From Clostridiales bacterium (GTDB taxonomy: Bacteria; Bacillota; Clostridia; TANB77; CAG-508): 51,803 nucleotides of DNA. A program made the translations under genes and the position numbers. The DNA is taken from the NCBI GenBank assembly GCA_003525075.1, contig DQFO01000021.1, positions 160,692 through 212,494 of the forward strand. Direction: 5' to 3'. Shown here in pieces: positions 25,419 through 34,201 of this stretch. Every line of letters starts with the position of its first letter. The stretch's first letter is position 1. Under the pieces are notes generated by a model that ran no database searches, was not told where the DNA came from, and saw only the letters and a program-made list of their open reading frames with translations.

Positions 25419-25694
25419 TTATTTATTTACTGTTTCTTTTAATGCTTTACCAGCTTTGAATACTGGAGCTTTTGATGCAGGTATTTTTATCTCTTCTTTA
25501 GTTTGAGGATTTCTACCTTTTCTTGCAGCTCTTTTTCTAACTTCGAATGATCCAAATCCAACTAATTGAATTTTGTCTCCTCCTTTTAATGCATCAGAAA
25601 CAACTTCAACGAATGCGTTTAATGTTTCTTCTGTTACTTTTTTTGATTCTCCTGTTTTTGCAGACATTGCTGCTACTAATTCAGCTTTGTTCAT
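25419..25694 (-). CDS. hup: DNA-binding protein HU
   Basis: The 91-residue histone-like protein shows the full HU pattern: MNKAELVAAMSAKTGESKK, GDKIQLVGFGSFEVRKRAAR and RNPQTKEEIKIPASKAPVFK, including the DNA-inserting Pro. AGGAGGTAATTCACA precedes the start. It is flanked by its own terminator and stands alone. Confidence 0.97.
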   Translation of the reverse strand: MNKAELVAAMSAKTGESKKVTEETLNAFVEVVSDALKGGDKIQLVGFGSFEVRKRAARKGRNPQTKEEIKIPASKAPVFKAGKALKETVNK

Positions 25695-25815
25695 TGTGAA
25701 TTACCTCCTATATATTTTTGTAATAATAATATGTACTTATATTGCAGTATTTAAGCAATATCTGTACTTTTCTGTTTATTTATTCTCCAAAATATTATAA
25801 AATCCCTCTTTTTTT

Positions 25816-27444
25816 TTAATAAATTTTCATTTTTGTTAAAATATTTAAGATTTTATCTCCTTTTGGAAGCATTTTTATATCTTCTTTGCTATAAATCTTT
25901 AATGCTACTACTGACATTAAATATATTATAACTGCAAATATTATTGAAATTATTGTTGCTTTATTTCCATGTAAAAATATATTACTTAGTAAATTATATA
26001 TTGTATATGAGCATACTCCCATTATTCCAGCTGCAATTCCAGGTTTAATAACAAATTTCTTAAATGGTAAATCTAATTTTATATATTTTTGTAATACTAT
26101 AAATACTATTGCAAATGCTGTTGCATGACATGCAATTGTTGCAATTGCTGCACCATATACATTTAATGCTGGTATTCTTAATAAAATTAAATTTAAAATT
26201 AATTTAACTACACATCCAGCTCCTAATGCAAATGCTGGTACCATTACTTTTCCAAATCCTTGTAATGCTCCACTTATTGTTTGATTTAATATTGAGAATA
26301 TTACACCAATCGCAACAAGTTGTAATAATACTGCTCCTTCATTAGCTTTTGGATATAATAAGTTTAGAATTGGCTGTGCAAATACAACTAATCCTACTAC
26401 ACATGGAAGTCCAATTAACATTGATGTCATTAATGAAAATGATACTCTTTTTGTTGCTGTTTCATGATCATTTTTAGCTTTAGCTCCTGATATTGCTGGT
26501 ACTAATGCTGTTGAAAATGCAATATTTATTGCTAACGGTAAATTTGTTATTGTATCAACTTTTCCACCTAATATTCCATATAATTTTTTTGCCACATCTG
26601 ATGATAGATATGTGTTTAATATTCTTTTTACTGTAAATGAATCTATGTTTTTATTAAATGATGTCATTATTGAACTTAATGTTAATGGAATTGACACCAT
26701 TAAGATTTTCTTTACAATTGTTTTTACATCTTCATATTTATAATTTACTGTTTGTGCAATTTCATTTCCAATTTCTTTTCTTTTTGTTTTATAATATATG
26801 AACATATATGCAAAACTTGAAAATGTTGCTATTGTTGTTGCCACATTTGCTCCTGCAGCCATCATTTCTGTTGAAGTTGATGTTACATATGCAACAATTT
26901 CTACTATTACTATAGTTAATACTGTTTTAAATATTTGTTCTAATGTTTGTGCTCTTGCTGTAATCTTTAATGTTCTTCTACCATTAAAATATCCTCTAAA
27001 TACAGATGATATTGATACAAAAAATATTGCTGGTGATAATGCAATTAATGTTAGTTCTGCCTCTGGAATTTGAATCCAATTATATGCAATTGTATGTGCT
27101 CCAAAAAATAATAACATTGTTCCAATTGCACCAATTATTCCAAATGTTGCTAATGCTACTTTAAATATTCTATTAGCACCTTTATTATCTCCTAATGCTA
27201 ATCTTTCTGAAACCAATTTAGATATTGCATTTGGTACACCTATTGATGAAATTGTAAGTAATAATGCATATATTTGATATCCACTAATATATATTGCATT
27301 TCCAGCGTCACCAAAACCATCTCTATTTGTTAAATATAATGTATATATTAATCCCAAAACTTTTATCAAAATTTGAGAGAACATTATAGTCATTACGCCT
27401 TGCATAAAACTTTCTTTTTTTACTTTTGCTTTTTCTTCAGTCAT
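25816..27444 (-). CDS. SpoVB/MurJ-like polysaccharide or lipid flippase (MOP superfamily)
   Basis: A 542-residue polytopic membrane protein with about 14 segments. The opening KKESFMQGVMTIMFSQILIKV, then LGLIYTLYLTNRDGFGDAGN, and later AGALQGFGK-type sequence are typical of the SpoVB/YtgP/MurJ-like branch of the MOP superfamily, which moves lipid-linked cell wall or spore cortex precursors. Which substrate cannot be told from sequence. AGGAGGGCAAA fixes the start. It stands divergently from the L13-S9 operon. Confidence 0.85.
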   Translation of the reverse strand: MTEEKAKVKKESFMQGVMTIMFSQILIKVLGLIYTLYLTNRDGFGDAGNAIYISGYQIYALLLTISSIGVPNAISKLVSERLALGDNKGANRIFKVALATFGIIGAIGTMLLFFGAHTIAYNWIQIPEAELTLIALSPAIFFVSISSVFRGYFNGRRTLKITARAQTLEQIFKTVLTIVIVEIVAYVTSTSTEMMAAGANVATTIATFSSFAYMFIYYKTKRKEIGNEIAQTVNYKYEDVKTIVKKILMVSIPLTLSSIMTSFNKNIDSFTVKRILNTYLSSDVAKKLYGILGGKVDTITNLPLAINIAFSTALVPAISGAKAKNDHETATKRVSFSLMTSMLIGLPCVVGLVVFAQPILNLLYPKANEGAVLLQLVAIGVIFSILNQTISGALQGFGKVMVPAFALGAGCVVKLILNLILLRIPALNVYGAAIATIACHATAFAIVFIVLQKYIKLDLPFKKFVIKPGIAAGIMGVCSYTIYNLLSNIFLHGNKATIISIIFAVIIYLMSVVALKIYSKEDIKMLPKGDKILNILTKMKIY

Positions 27445-27524
27445 TTTGCCCTCCTAACTATCAATTCAATCTTGTAAATTATATACATAAAAACCAAAAA
27501 TATCAATAACTTTACTAAAATTTA

Positions 27525-27553
27525 TTGACAAAAATCACATTTTGTATTAGAAT
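27525..27553 (+). promoter_or_regulatory. Sigma-A promoter of the rplM-rpsI operon
   Basis: Perfect -35 TTGACA (27525-27530), 17-base spacer, -10 TAGAAT (27548-27553). Transcription would start near 27560. Confidence 0.8.
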
Positions 27554-27559
27554 ATTTGA

Positions 27560-27660
27560 GTGAATATTGAAATATGATTTAAATTTGAACTTCTCCCCGG
27601 TAGTTTAAAATTTAAATTTCATATAAATAAAATTAAAATTTTAAATAGGAGGATTAGTAC
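27560..27660 (+). promoter_or_regulatory. Structured 5' leader of rplM (candidate L13 leader)
   Basis: A long AT-rich stem pairs ATTTAAATTT (27577-27586) with AAATTTAAAT (27608-27617) and carries a GC-containing apical part around CTTCTCCCCGG. Firmicutes commonly have an L13 leader at this place through which L13 can regulate its own operon. That this is the same element is inferred from position and size. Confidence 0.55.
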
Positions 27661-27664
27661 TACC

Positions 27665-28099
27665 ATGAACAATGTTACATATAGTGCAAAAAAATCAGAA
27701 GTTGAAAGAAAATGGTATATAATCGATGCTACAGACAAGCCACTTGGTAGAGTTGCTACTGAAGCTGCTAGATTACTTAGAGGAAAACATAAACCAACTT
27801 TCACACCAAATATTGATACAGGTGATAATGTTATCATCATTAATTGCAAAGACGCAAAATTAACAGGAAATAAAATGAATTCAAAAATTTACAGACATCA
27901 TTCAGGATATATTGGAGGAATGAAAGAAACTCCAGCTGCTGTAATGATGGCAAAAAATCCAGAAAAAGCTATGATGTTAGCTGTTAAAGGAATGTTACCA
28001 CATACTTCTTTAGGAAGACAAATGGCAACAAAATTAAGAACATTTGCTGGAAGCGAACATAATCTTCAAGCACAAAAACCAGAAATTTGGAATTTTTAA
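27665..28099 (+). CDS. rplM: 50S ribosomal protein L13
   Basis: Early-assembling large-subunit protein. The 144-residue sequence has the L13 signatures ERKWYIIDATDKPLGRVATE and GMLPHTSLGRQMATKLRTF. The start codon follows GGAGG by about 12 bases. It is 17 bases upstream of rpsI, the universal L13-S9 pair. Confidence 0.98.
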   Translation: MNNVTYSAKKSEVERKWYIIDATDKPLGRVATEAARLLRGKHKPTFTPNIDTGDNVIIINCKDAKLTGNKMNSKIYRHHSGYIGGMKETPAAVMMAKNPEKAMMLAVKGMLPHTSLGRQMATKLRTFAGSEHNLQAQKPEIWNF

Positions 28100-28116
28100 T
28101 TTAAGGAGGAACAATA

Positions 28117-28518
28117 ATGGCTAAGTCAAATAAAATAACATACTTAGGTACAGGTAGAAGAAAAAGTTCAGTAGCTAGAGTTAGATTAGTTGAAGGAACT
28201 GGAAAAATAACAATAAACGGAAAAGATATCGAAGAATATTTCGATTTAGATACTTTAAAAGTTATTGTTAGACAACCATTAACAGTTACAAATACATTAA
28301 CAAAATATGATGTTGTTTGTTCAGTTTATGGTGGAGGTGTTACTGGTCAAGCTGGTGCAGTTAGACATGGTATCGCTAGAGCTTTAAACGAAGCTAATGC
28401 TGAATATAGACCTGCTTTAAAATCAAACGGATTCTTAACAAGAGATTCTCGTATGAAAGAAAGAAAGAAATATGGTCTTAAAAAAGCAAGAAAAGCACCT
28501 CAATTCTCAAAGAGATAG
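28117..28518 (+). CDS. rpsI: 30S ribosomal protein S9
   Basis: Small-subunit protein whose basic C-terminal tail contacts P-site tRNA. The 133 residues include YLGTGRRKSSVARVRLVEG, GQAGAVRHGIARALNE and the tail KKYGLKKARKAPQFSKR. AAGGAGGAACAATA precedes the start. It is the last gene of the operon, followed by a terminator. Confidence 0.98.
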   Translation: MAKSNKITYLGTGRRKSSVARVRLVEGTGKITINGKDIEEYFDLDTLKVIVRQPLTVTNTLTKYDVVCSVYGGGVTGQAGAVRHGIARALNEANAEYRPALKSNGFLTRDSRMKERKKYGLKKARKAPQFSKR

Positions 28519-28526
28519 AAATTACA

Positions 28527-28552
28527 AAACTTGGAATTTTATTTCCAAGTTT
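28527..28552 (+). terminator. Terminator of the rplM-rpsI operon
   Basis: A 10-bp stem (28527-28536 with 28543-28552) followed by a run of T and C. Confidence 0.85.
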
Positions 28553-28570
28553 TTTCTTTTATATAAAATA

Positions 28571-28606
28571 AAAAATATGCTCTCTCCTATTTGAAAGCAT
28601 ATTTTT
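28571..28606 (-). terminator. Terminator of the type IV pilus operon
   Basis: On the minus strand an 11-bp AT-rich stem (28596-28606 with 28571-28581) follows the pilC stop codon and runs into TTATTTTAT. Converges with the ribosomal operon terminator. Confidence 0.65.
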
Positions 28607-28612
28607 ATTTTT

Positions 28613-29956
28613 TTACATTGATTCGAACATAAATCCACCCATGTATACTTGAATAACTGGTACTAATACTACAACTACGAAGAATATTAATACTACACCA
28701 ACTATTGAATAAACAACTTGTGGCATTATTGCTGTTACTTTATCTATTGTATTTTTTATATCCATATTCATATATTCATTAAGTTTTTTCAACATCTCTG
28801 GCAAATCTGTTTGCATACCTATTTTCAACATCTCTGTATGCATTGATGAACATAGTCCTGAATCTTCAAATGGTTGAATCCATGAATTACCAGCTAGCAT
28901 ATTGTTCATTGATGTTTCGATAATAGCTAGCATTACCTGATTATTAGTAATATTTTTACTTACATCTAATGCATCTTGAATTCTCATTCCATTTGATATA
29001 TTTAATTCTAATGCTTGAATTAATCTTGAAAAATCCAATAAAAATATTAGGTTTCCAAAAATAGGCATTGTATATTTAAAATAATGGAAATTATACCTTC
29101 CTCTTGGTGTATTTATATAGAAAAGAACTGCCCCTACAATAGCTGCAATTGCTACTGTTGGAATTGGCCAATATATCATTGCCTTATCCAAAAATCCTTT
29201 AAACCAAAGAGTGACTGGAGGTAATTTCGCACTTGATCCCATTTCTTTAAATAAATTTTCCATTTGTGGTACTGCAACTAGTGTTCCTACAACAAGCATT
29301 ATTATAATACCAACAAATTGTAAAATATTAGGTATTAATATTTTCTTTATCTTTTTGGTTAATTCTGTTGATTCTTCCAAATATCTTACAGCTTGTTCCA
29401 ATGAGTTTGATAGTGAACCAGATAACTCCCCTACCTTTATCATATTTGTATATATGTATGGAAATACATTTGAATAATATTCCATTGTTGAATACATATA
29501 TTCACCTGCTTCAAGACCGGCAAGAATATCTTCAAGAATTCCCTTAAAAGTTGGATTTTCTGTACTACTTATTATTGTTGATAATGCATGGATATTATTA
29601 AAGTTTGCCTTTTTTAATAAATAAAAGTCTTGTGAAAATATTACAATATCTCTTGTTGTTACTTTTTGGTTCATTTCGAAATATTTTTTTATAGAATCTG
29701 CAGCTTTTGGTTTGTTTTTGGCTTCTTTCTTAGTTTTTATTTGAGCCATATTAACTTCTTTAAATATTTCTTTTGCTTGAGCCATATTTTTTCTTTGTTT
29801 ATTTTTTCTTAAAGATATTCCTACTTGAGTAATGTCTATTGGCATAATATTGTTTTCTTTTAATTTATCAATAACTTTTTGCTTACTATCCATTTCAATT
29901 CTATTACTGATAACTTGTCCTTTTTCCGTTACACCTCTATATTTATATACTGGCAT
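28613..29956 (-). CDS. pilC: Type IV pilus inner-membrane platform protein PilC (GspF family)
   Basis: The platform protein couples the assembly ATPase to pilin insertion. The 447 residues start with a short domain MPVYKYRGVTEKGQVISNRIE typical of PilC, a linker, then two repeated T2SSF domains (about 105-230 and 305-430), each followed by membrane segments (about 210-235, 258-280, 415-440). AGAGGGAGGCGAAAAA fixes the start. It is the last gene of the pilus operon, 14 bases after pilT. Confidence 0.93.
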   Translation of the reverse strand: MPVYKYRGVTEKGQVISNRIEMDSKQKVIDKLKENNIMPIDITQVGISLRKNKQRKNMAQAKEIFKEVNMAQIKTKKEAKNKPKAADSIKKYFEMNQKVTTRDIVIFSQDFYLLKKANFNNIHALSTIISSTENPTFKGILEDILAGLEAGEYMYSTMEYYSNVFPYIYTNMIKVGELSGSLSNSLEQAVRYLEESTELTKKIKKILIPNILQFVGIIIMLVVGTLVAVPQMENLFKEMGSSAKLPPVTLWFKGFLDKAMIYWPIPTVAIAAIVGAVLFYINTPRGRYNFHYFKYTMPIFGNLIFLLDFSRLIQALELNISNGMRIQDALDVSKNITNNQVMLAIIETSMNNMLAGNSWIQPFEDSGLCSSMHTEMLKIGMQTDLPEMLKKLNEYMNMDIKNTIDKVTAIMPQVVYSIVGVVLIFFVVVVLVPVIQVYMGGFMFESM

Positions 29957-29970
29957 TTTTTCGCCTCCCT

Positions 29971-31089
29971 CTAGTTATTCATATACATGCTTTTACCTTT
30001 TTTTATTCTTAATTGCATAATAGTTCTATTCAATACTTCTATATTCTTTTCTTCGATTTGTCCTTTTGCTTGTTCAAGTGTTAATTTATCATCTATAAAT
30101 AATTGTGATAATGATGTTATTAAGCTTACACTACCCTTTTCTGTTCCACTTTGTATTGCGTCCTCAATTTCAGAAACACTTATTTTATCTCTTCTTATAA
30201 CACCTGATACTACATTATCTACAACCATAACTTCTGGTATTAATACCATTTTATCATCTTTTCCAGGTAATAATCTCTGTGATACAACCAATTTTAATAA
30301 TGATGATAATAAATATTTAATTTGTGCTTGATCACGTACTTCATAGAAGTTTATCATTCTGTCTATTGTTTCAGCACAAGATTTTGTATGTAATGTTCCT
30401 ATTACCAAGTGACCTGATTCTGCCATTTCTATGGCTGCTTCCATTGTTATTTTGTCTCTAATCTCCCCTATTACTAGGATATCACAGTCCTCTCTTAATG
30501 CATTCTTTACACCATCATGATATGTTAAACAATCTCTTCCACTTCCAACCTCTTTTTGAATTATTAAAGAGTTTTTTGATGTATGCATATATTCGATAGG
30601 GCTTTCCAGTGTTAATATCTTTTTATTTTGTGTTTCATTAATATGTGCTATTAATGCACTTAATGTTGTAGATTTACCAGAGTTTGTTTTACCAGTAACT
30701 AATATTAATCCTTGTGGTTGATATGTCATTCTTCTAACTACATCTGGTACACCTAATGCTTCAAATGGAGGTAATTCGTTCTTTATAATTCTCATTGTAA
30801 ATACTGGAATTTCATTCGCATATGAAGCGTTTACTCTTAGACGTATTCCATCACATACATATGATGTATCTAATTTTCTTGTTTCATCATACATTTTTGC
30901 TTTATCTACATTTCCATTTATTATGAAATCACTAATTTCAAACATTTCTTCATCTTTTAATTTGTCAACTTCTTCATAAGGTATCAAAGCCTTTGAAATT
31001 CTAAACATTGGGTGTTGACCTGTTACTAAGTGAATATCAGATGCTCCTTTTTGTATAGCAGCTCTAATAATTTTATCTACATCTATCAT
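29971..31089 (-). CDS. pilT: Type IV pilus retraction ATPase PilT
   Basis: PilT depolymerises the pilus and powers retraction. In 372 residues: N-terminal PAS-like domain (1-110, with SDIHLVTG), Walker A GKTNSGKST (133-141), Asp box around LESPIEYMH (161-169), Walker B ILVIGEIRD (204-212) and His box GHLVIGTLHT (226-235). Presence of PilT beside PilB implies a pilus that can extend and retract, hence twitching, DNA uptake or adhesion. AGGAGGAAATT precedes the start. Confidence 0.95.
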   Translation of the reverse strand: MIDVDKIIRAAIQKGASDIHLVTGQHPMFRISKALIPYEEVDKLKDEEMFEISDFIINGNVDKAKMYDETRKLDTSYVCDGIRLRVNASYANEIPVFTMRIIKNELPPFEALGVPDVVRRMTYQPQGLILVTGKTNSGKSTTLSALIAHINETQNKKILTLESPIEYMHTSKNSLIIQKEVGSGRDCLTYHDGVKNALREDCDILVIGEIRDKITMEAAIEMAESGHLVIGTLHTKSCAETIDRMINFYEVRDQAQIKYLLSSLLKLVVSQRLLPGKDDKMVLIPEVMVVDNVVSGVIRRDKISVSEIEDAIQSGTEKGSVSLITSLSQLFIDDKLTLEQAKGQIEEKNIEVLNRTIMQLRIKKGKSMYMNN

Positions 31090-31108
31090 AATTTCCTCCT
31101 ATAGAGTA

Positions 31109-32749
31109 TTAAAATACTCTTAATTTCCTATTTAATTCATCTAAAGTTGTTATACCTTTTACAACTTTGTTAATACCATCAACAAGTAATGGTCTATATG
31201 TACCTTTTAAAGCACATTTTCTTATTTCAATACTTGATGCCCCATTCATTATTAATTCTTTTGTTTCTTCATCTAAGTTAAGAATTTCAAAACAAGCAAT
31301 TCTTCCTGCATATCCTGAATGGTTACACTTTGCACATCCAACTGCATCATATGTAACAGCATTATCTAAATCATATTTAATTCCATATTTCTCGCCTATT
31401 GATGTAATAATTTTCTTTTCTTGGTCATTAAATGGTCTTTCTTTTCTACAATTAGGACAAATTTTTCTTACCAATCTTTGAGAAATTGCTGTTGCCAATG
31501 TACTTGAAATATCATAATCAGAAATTCCTATTTTCCTTAATCTTGTTATAACCTCTACTGCATCTATTGTATGTATTGTTGATAATACATAGTGACCTGT
31601 TTGTCCAGCTTGCATAGCAATTTCTGCTGTTTCTTTATCTCTTATCTCTCCTACTAATATGATATCAGGGTCTTGTCTTAATATTGTTCTTAAGTTGTCT
31701 GAGAATGTTGATTTTGGATCAACCTCAATTTGGTTTAATCCTGGAATACGAATTTCTACGGGATCTTCAATTGTTGTTACATTTATATTTGGCTTATTTA
31801 AATAATCTAACATACTATATAATGATGTTGTTTTACCTTCACCAGTAGGTGCTGCTATTAATGTTATACTGTTTCTTTTGTTGATACTTTTGTCTAGATC
31901 TTCTGGTGTTCCTGGATATCCCAAATCAAATATACTTTGTATTGAATTATTTTTCTTTAATAATCTTAATACGAATTTTTCACCATATACATTTCTTTGT
32001 GAAGATACACGGATATTATAATCATCATATAACAAAATTCTACCATCTTGTGATTCTTGAATTTCTTGATGCATATTTGATATTGCCTTTAATCTTCCTA
32101 CAATTTGAGGTAATTTCTCAATTGCTATTGTTGTTGCAACAAAAAGCTCACCATCTATTCTGTATCTTACTCTTATTTCATCTTTTTGAGGTTCTATGTG
32201 AATATCACTTGTTCTTTTTTTCATTGCTGTTTTTATTATTGAATCTACTAATTCTGTTATATTAGATTCTTCTCCCATAGCCTTCATGTTATCTGTTGCT
32301 ACAGAGCCACCTAAATCATCTAAAATATCATCTATTGAAGATATAAATGAAACATATGGATCTATTACTAAACCTCTATTAAGCATTAACATTTTTACTG
32401 CTTCAAAATTTCTTCTATTTGTTACATCTGAAAAACATACTTTTATTTTACCATTTTCTAATCCAAATGGTACAACATGATATCTTTTAGCCATTTCAAT
32501 AGATATATAGTCAAGTATGTCTATTTGAACAGATTCTTTAGTTAATATTACTCCCTTTACCCCAAGAATATCACCTATTGCTTGGATTAAAGTACGTTGA
32601 TCACATACATTCATTTCTTTAAGTATTTCACCAATTTTTTTATTAGGAGATTTTTTTTGTTCTATTAATGCTGTTTGAACATCGTTTTCTGTAACTATCC
32701 CTCTTTTTACAAGTTCAACCCCAATTGGCTGACGTTTTCCAAATGCCAT
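31109..32749 (-). CDS. pilB: Type IV pilus assembly ATPase PilB (GspE family)
   Basis: Powers pilin polymerisation. The 546 residues contain an N-terminal MshEN domain (about 1-145), SDIHIEPQKDEIRVRYRIDG (181-200), Walker A APTGEGKTT (300-308), the Asp box TIEDPVE, Walker B DIILVGEIRD, and a C-terminal zinc site CPNC and CAKC. The start MAFGKRQPIGVELVKRG matches the family, but no Shine-Dalgarno lies next to it: AAAGGA is 40 bases upstream, ahead of a small hairpin and a short out-of-frame ORF that overlaps the start. Confidence 0.94.
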   Translation of the reverse strand: MAFGKRQPIGVELVKRGIVTENDVQTALIEQKKSPNKKIGEILKEMNVCDQRTLIQAIGDILGVKGVILTKESVQIDILDYISIEMAKRYHVVPFGLENGKIKVCFSDVTNRRNFEAVKMLMLNRGLVIDPYVSFISSIDDILDDLGGSVATDNMKAMGEESNITELVDSIIKTAMKKRTSDIHIEPQKDEIRVRYRIDGELFVATTIAIEKLPQIVGRLKAISNMHQEIQESQDGRILLYDDYNIRVSSQRNVYGEKFVLRLLKKNNSIQSIFDLGYPGTPEDLDKSINKRNSITLIAAPTGEGKTTSLYSMLDYLNKPNINVTTIEDPVEIRIPGLNQIEVDPKSTFSDNLRTILRQDPDIILVGEIRDKETAEIAMQAGQTGHYVLSTIHTIDAVEVITRLRKIGISDYDISSTLATAISQRLVRKICPNCRKERPFNDQEKKIITSIGEKYGIKYDLDNAVTYDAVGCAKCNHSGYAGRIACFEILNLDEETKELIMNGASSIEIRKCALKGTYRPLLVDGINKVVKGITTLDELNRKLRVF

Positions 32750-32784
32750 TTTACTTTTGTACCAGCTAGTAATTCTACTAACAT
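32707..32784 (-). CDS. Possible 25-codon leader ORF overlapping the pilB start
   Basis: AAAGGA (32789-32794) serves an ATG at 32784 that opens a frame of 25 codons (beginning MLVELLAGTKVKWHLENV), ending with TAA inside pilB. It could deliver ribosomes to the pilB start by coupling. A 7-bp hairpin (GTTAGTA/TACTAGC) lies within it. No evidence that the peptide itself matters. Confidence 0.3.
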   Translation of the reverse strand: MLVELLAGTKVKWHLENVSQLGLNL

Positions 32785-32820
32785 TTTTTCCTTTCTTGAA
32801 AATTTTTTCAAATATTTTAA

Positions 32821-33255
32821 TTATTTTATAACACTATATGCATTTGTCATATATGTGGTATTTCCTTGTAAATATAATGTTATTGCAAGGATTTTGTTTT
32901 TGTATTCTATTTCTTCTAATTTTAAATTTGAACATATTTTAACTTGATTCAAATATATTTCATTGTTTATAAAACCATATTGATTTCCGGTTTTTGAAAA
33001 AATCAAATATTTCATTCTTCCAGAGCTTATCTCTCTTTCACCTATTGTTTGTACTTCATTGCCTTTTATATTTACTTCTTTAGTAATATATGCATTAAAA
33101 TTCAAAAATTCTTCGCTAGATGTTAGACTAGTATCTAATATATTTATATTTCTATAAAAATAATTTGAAATTCTAGCTACTATTCCTACTGCTATTGTCA
33201 TTGCAATCAAATATATGATTAATGATACTAATGATACACCTTTCTCAGATTTCAT
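32821..33255 (-). CDS. Minor pilin-like protein of the pilus operon
   Basis: Leader MKSEKG followed by VSLVSLIIYLIAMTIAVGIV gives a prepilin-type start; the mature domain (about 35-144) is beta-rich with ITKEVNIKGNEVQTIGEREI and TYMTNAYSVIK at the end, like PilW/PilJ-type minor pilins. Ser is found at position 5. It lies between pilD and pilB in the pilus operon, with AGGAGGAAATA before the start. Confidence 0.75.
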   Translation of the reverse strand: MKSEKGVSLVSLIIYLIAMTIAVGIVARISNYFYRNINILDTSLTSSEEFLNFNAYITKEVNIKGNEVQTIGEREISSGRMKYLIFSKTGNQYGFINNEIYLNQVKICSNLKLEEIEYKNKILAITLYLQGNTTYMTNAYSVIK

Positions 33256-33269
33256 TATTTCCTCCTATT

Positions 33270-34073
33270 CTATCTGAATAAATTTGCCATACACATCATA
33301 AATATTACTAATATATTACTTGCTCCTAAATAAAATCCTAATGGTATTTTTTCAAATTTTATTGGAATATTTCCATTTTTATTTTTAGTAATTTTTCTAA
33401 TTATAATATGTAATAATACTTCTACTATAAATAAACTTAGTGTAAATATTGATATTATTCCATCCATAAACATCAACATAATTGTATAATATAATAATAA
33501 ATCAATATAGTAATCATCTTTAGCAAATCTTCTTAATATAAATGTACTTATTGATAATAAAATTATATATATTGCTAAATATATAGCATATCTATATATA
33601 CTATTTGATTCTATTACATATAGATATATCATATATAAAAGTGATATACATATTCCATATGCAAGAACTTTTTTATTAATACTTCTATATTCTTTATCTA
33701 TTGCTGCTATTAATACAACTGCAGTAAAATATAATGCCATAAACATTAGTGGTATTGCTTTTACAAAAGTTACTGTATAAACATTTATATTTAGTGTATA
33801 TGCCAATAATACAAATGCACAACCACTTAATGTTTCTAATATTAAATATCTTGGTCTTATCTTTTGCTTACAATACCTACATTTTCCACCTAAAAATATA
33901 TAACTTAAAATTGGTATTAAATCTAAAATTCCTAATTTGTGATTACAGTTTGGACAATATGAATGTTTTTTTACTATATCAATATTTTTTGGTATTCTAT
34001 ATACTGCTAATGTATAAAAACTTCCAAACATTGTACCACATATAAAAATTATTGCATATAAAAATATGTTCAT
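33270..34073 (-). CDS. pilD: Prepilin peptidase PilD
   Basis: Cleaves prepilin leaders and usually methylates the new N-terminus. The protein of about 267 residues shows the A24 layout: GSFYTLAVYRIP (17-28), a four-cysteine zinc site CPNC (40-43) and CRYC (65-68), and about seven further membrane segments. A first catalytic Asp is in AAIDKEYRSI (D126). The usual GxGD motif is not obvious; RRFAKDDYYIDLLL (181-194) occupies its place. ATG at 34073 matches the family N-terminus, while the only Shine-Dalgarno, AAGGAG, is 33 bases away across an 8-bp hairpin. Confidence 0.9.
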   Translation of the reverse strand: MNIFLYAIIFICGTMFGSFYTLAVYRIPKNIDIVKKHSYCPNCNHKLGILDLIPILSYIFLGGKCRYCKQKIRPRYLILETLSGCAFVLLAYTLNINVYTVTFVKAIPLMFMALYFTAVVLIAAIDKEYRSINKKVLAYGICISLLYMIYLYVIESNSIYRYAIYLAIYIILLSISTFILRRFAKDDYYIDLLLYYTIMLMFMDGIISIFTLSLFIVEVLLHIIIRKITKNKNGNIPIKFEKIPLGFYLGASNILVIFMMCMANLFR

Positions 34074-34083
34074 TTTTGTTTTG

Positions 34084-34112
34084 ACTAGCAATATAATTTG
34101 CTAGTTCTCCTT
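34084..34112 (-). promoter_or_regulatory. Hairpin between Shine-Dalgarno and start codon of pilD
   Basis: On the minus strand AAGGAG (34107-34112) is followed by ACTAGCAA, a 6-base loop, TTGCTAGT (34084-34105) and then 10 bases to ATG. Linear spacing is 33 bases, but with the hairpin folded it drops to about 11, suggesting a looped-out ribosome binding site. Confidence 0.5.
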
Positions 34113-34143
34113 TCTGCTTTTTTCATTTGGTTTTATATTGATT

Positions 34144-34171
34144 CAGGCATATACATTTAAGTATATGCCTG
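34144..34171 (-). other. Intercistronic hairpin after the major pilin gene
   Basis: An 11-bp perfect stem (34144-34154 with 34161-34171) lies 30 bases after the pilin stop codon on the minus strand. No T run follows in the direction of transcription, so it is more likely a 3' stabilising or partial-termination structure that would let pilin mRNA exceed that of downstream genes. Confidence 0.5.
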
Positions 34172-34201
34172 TTGCTTTTTAGTGAAATTATTTACTTACT
34201 A

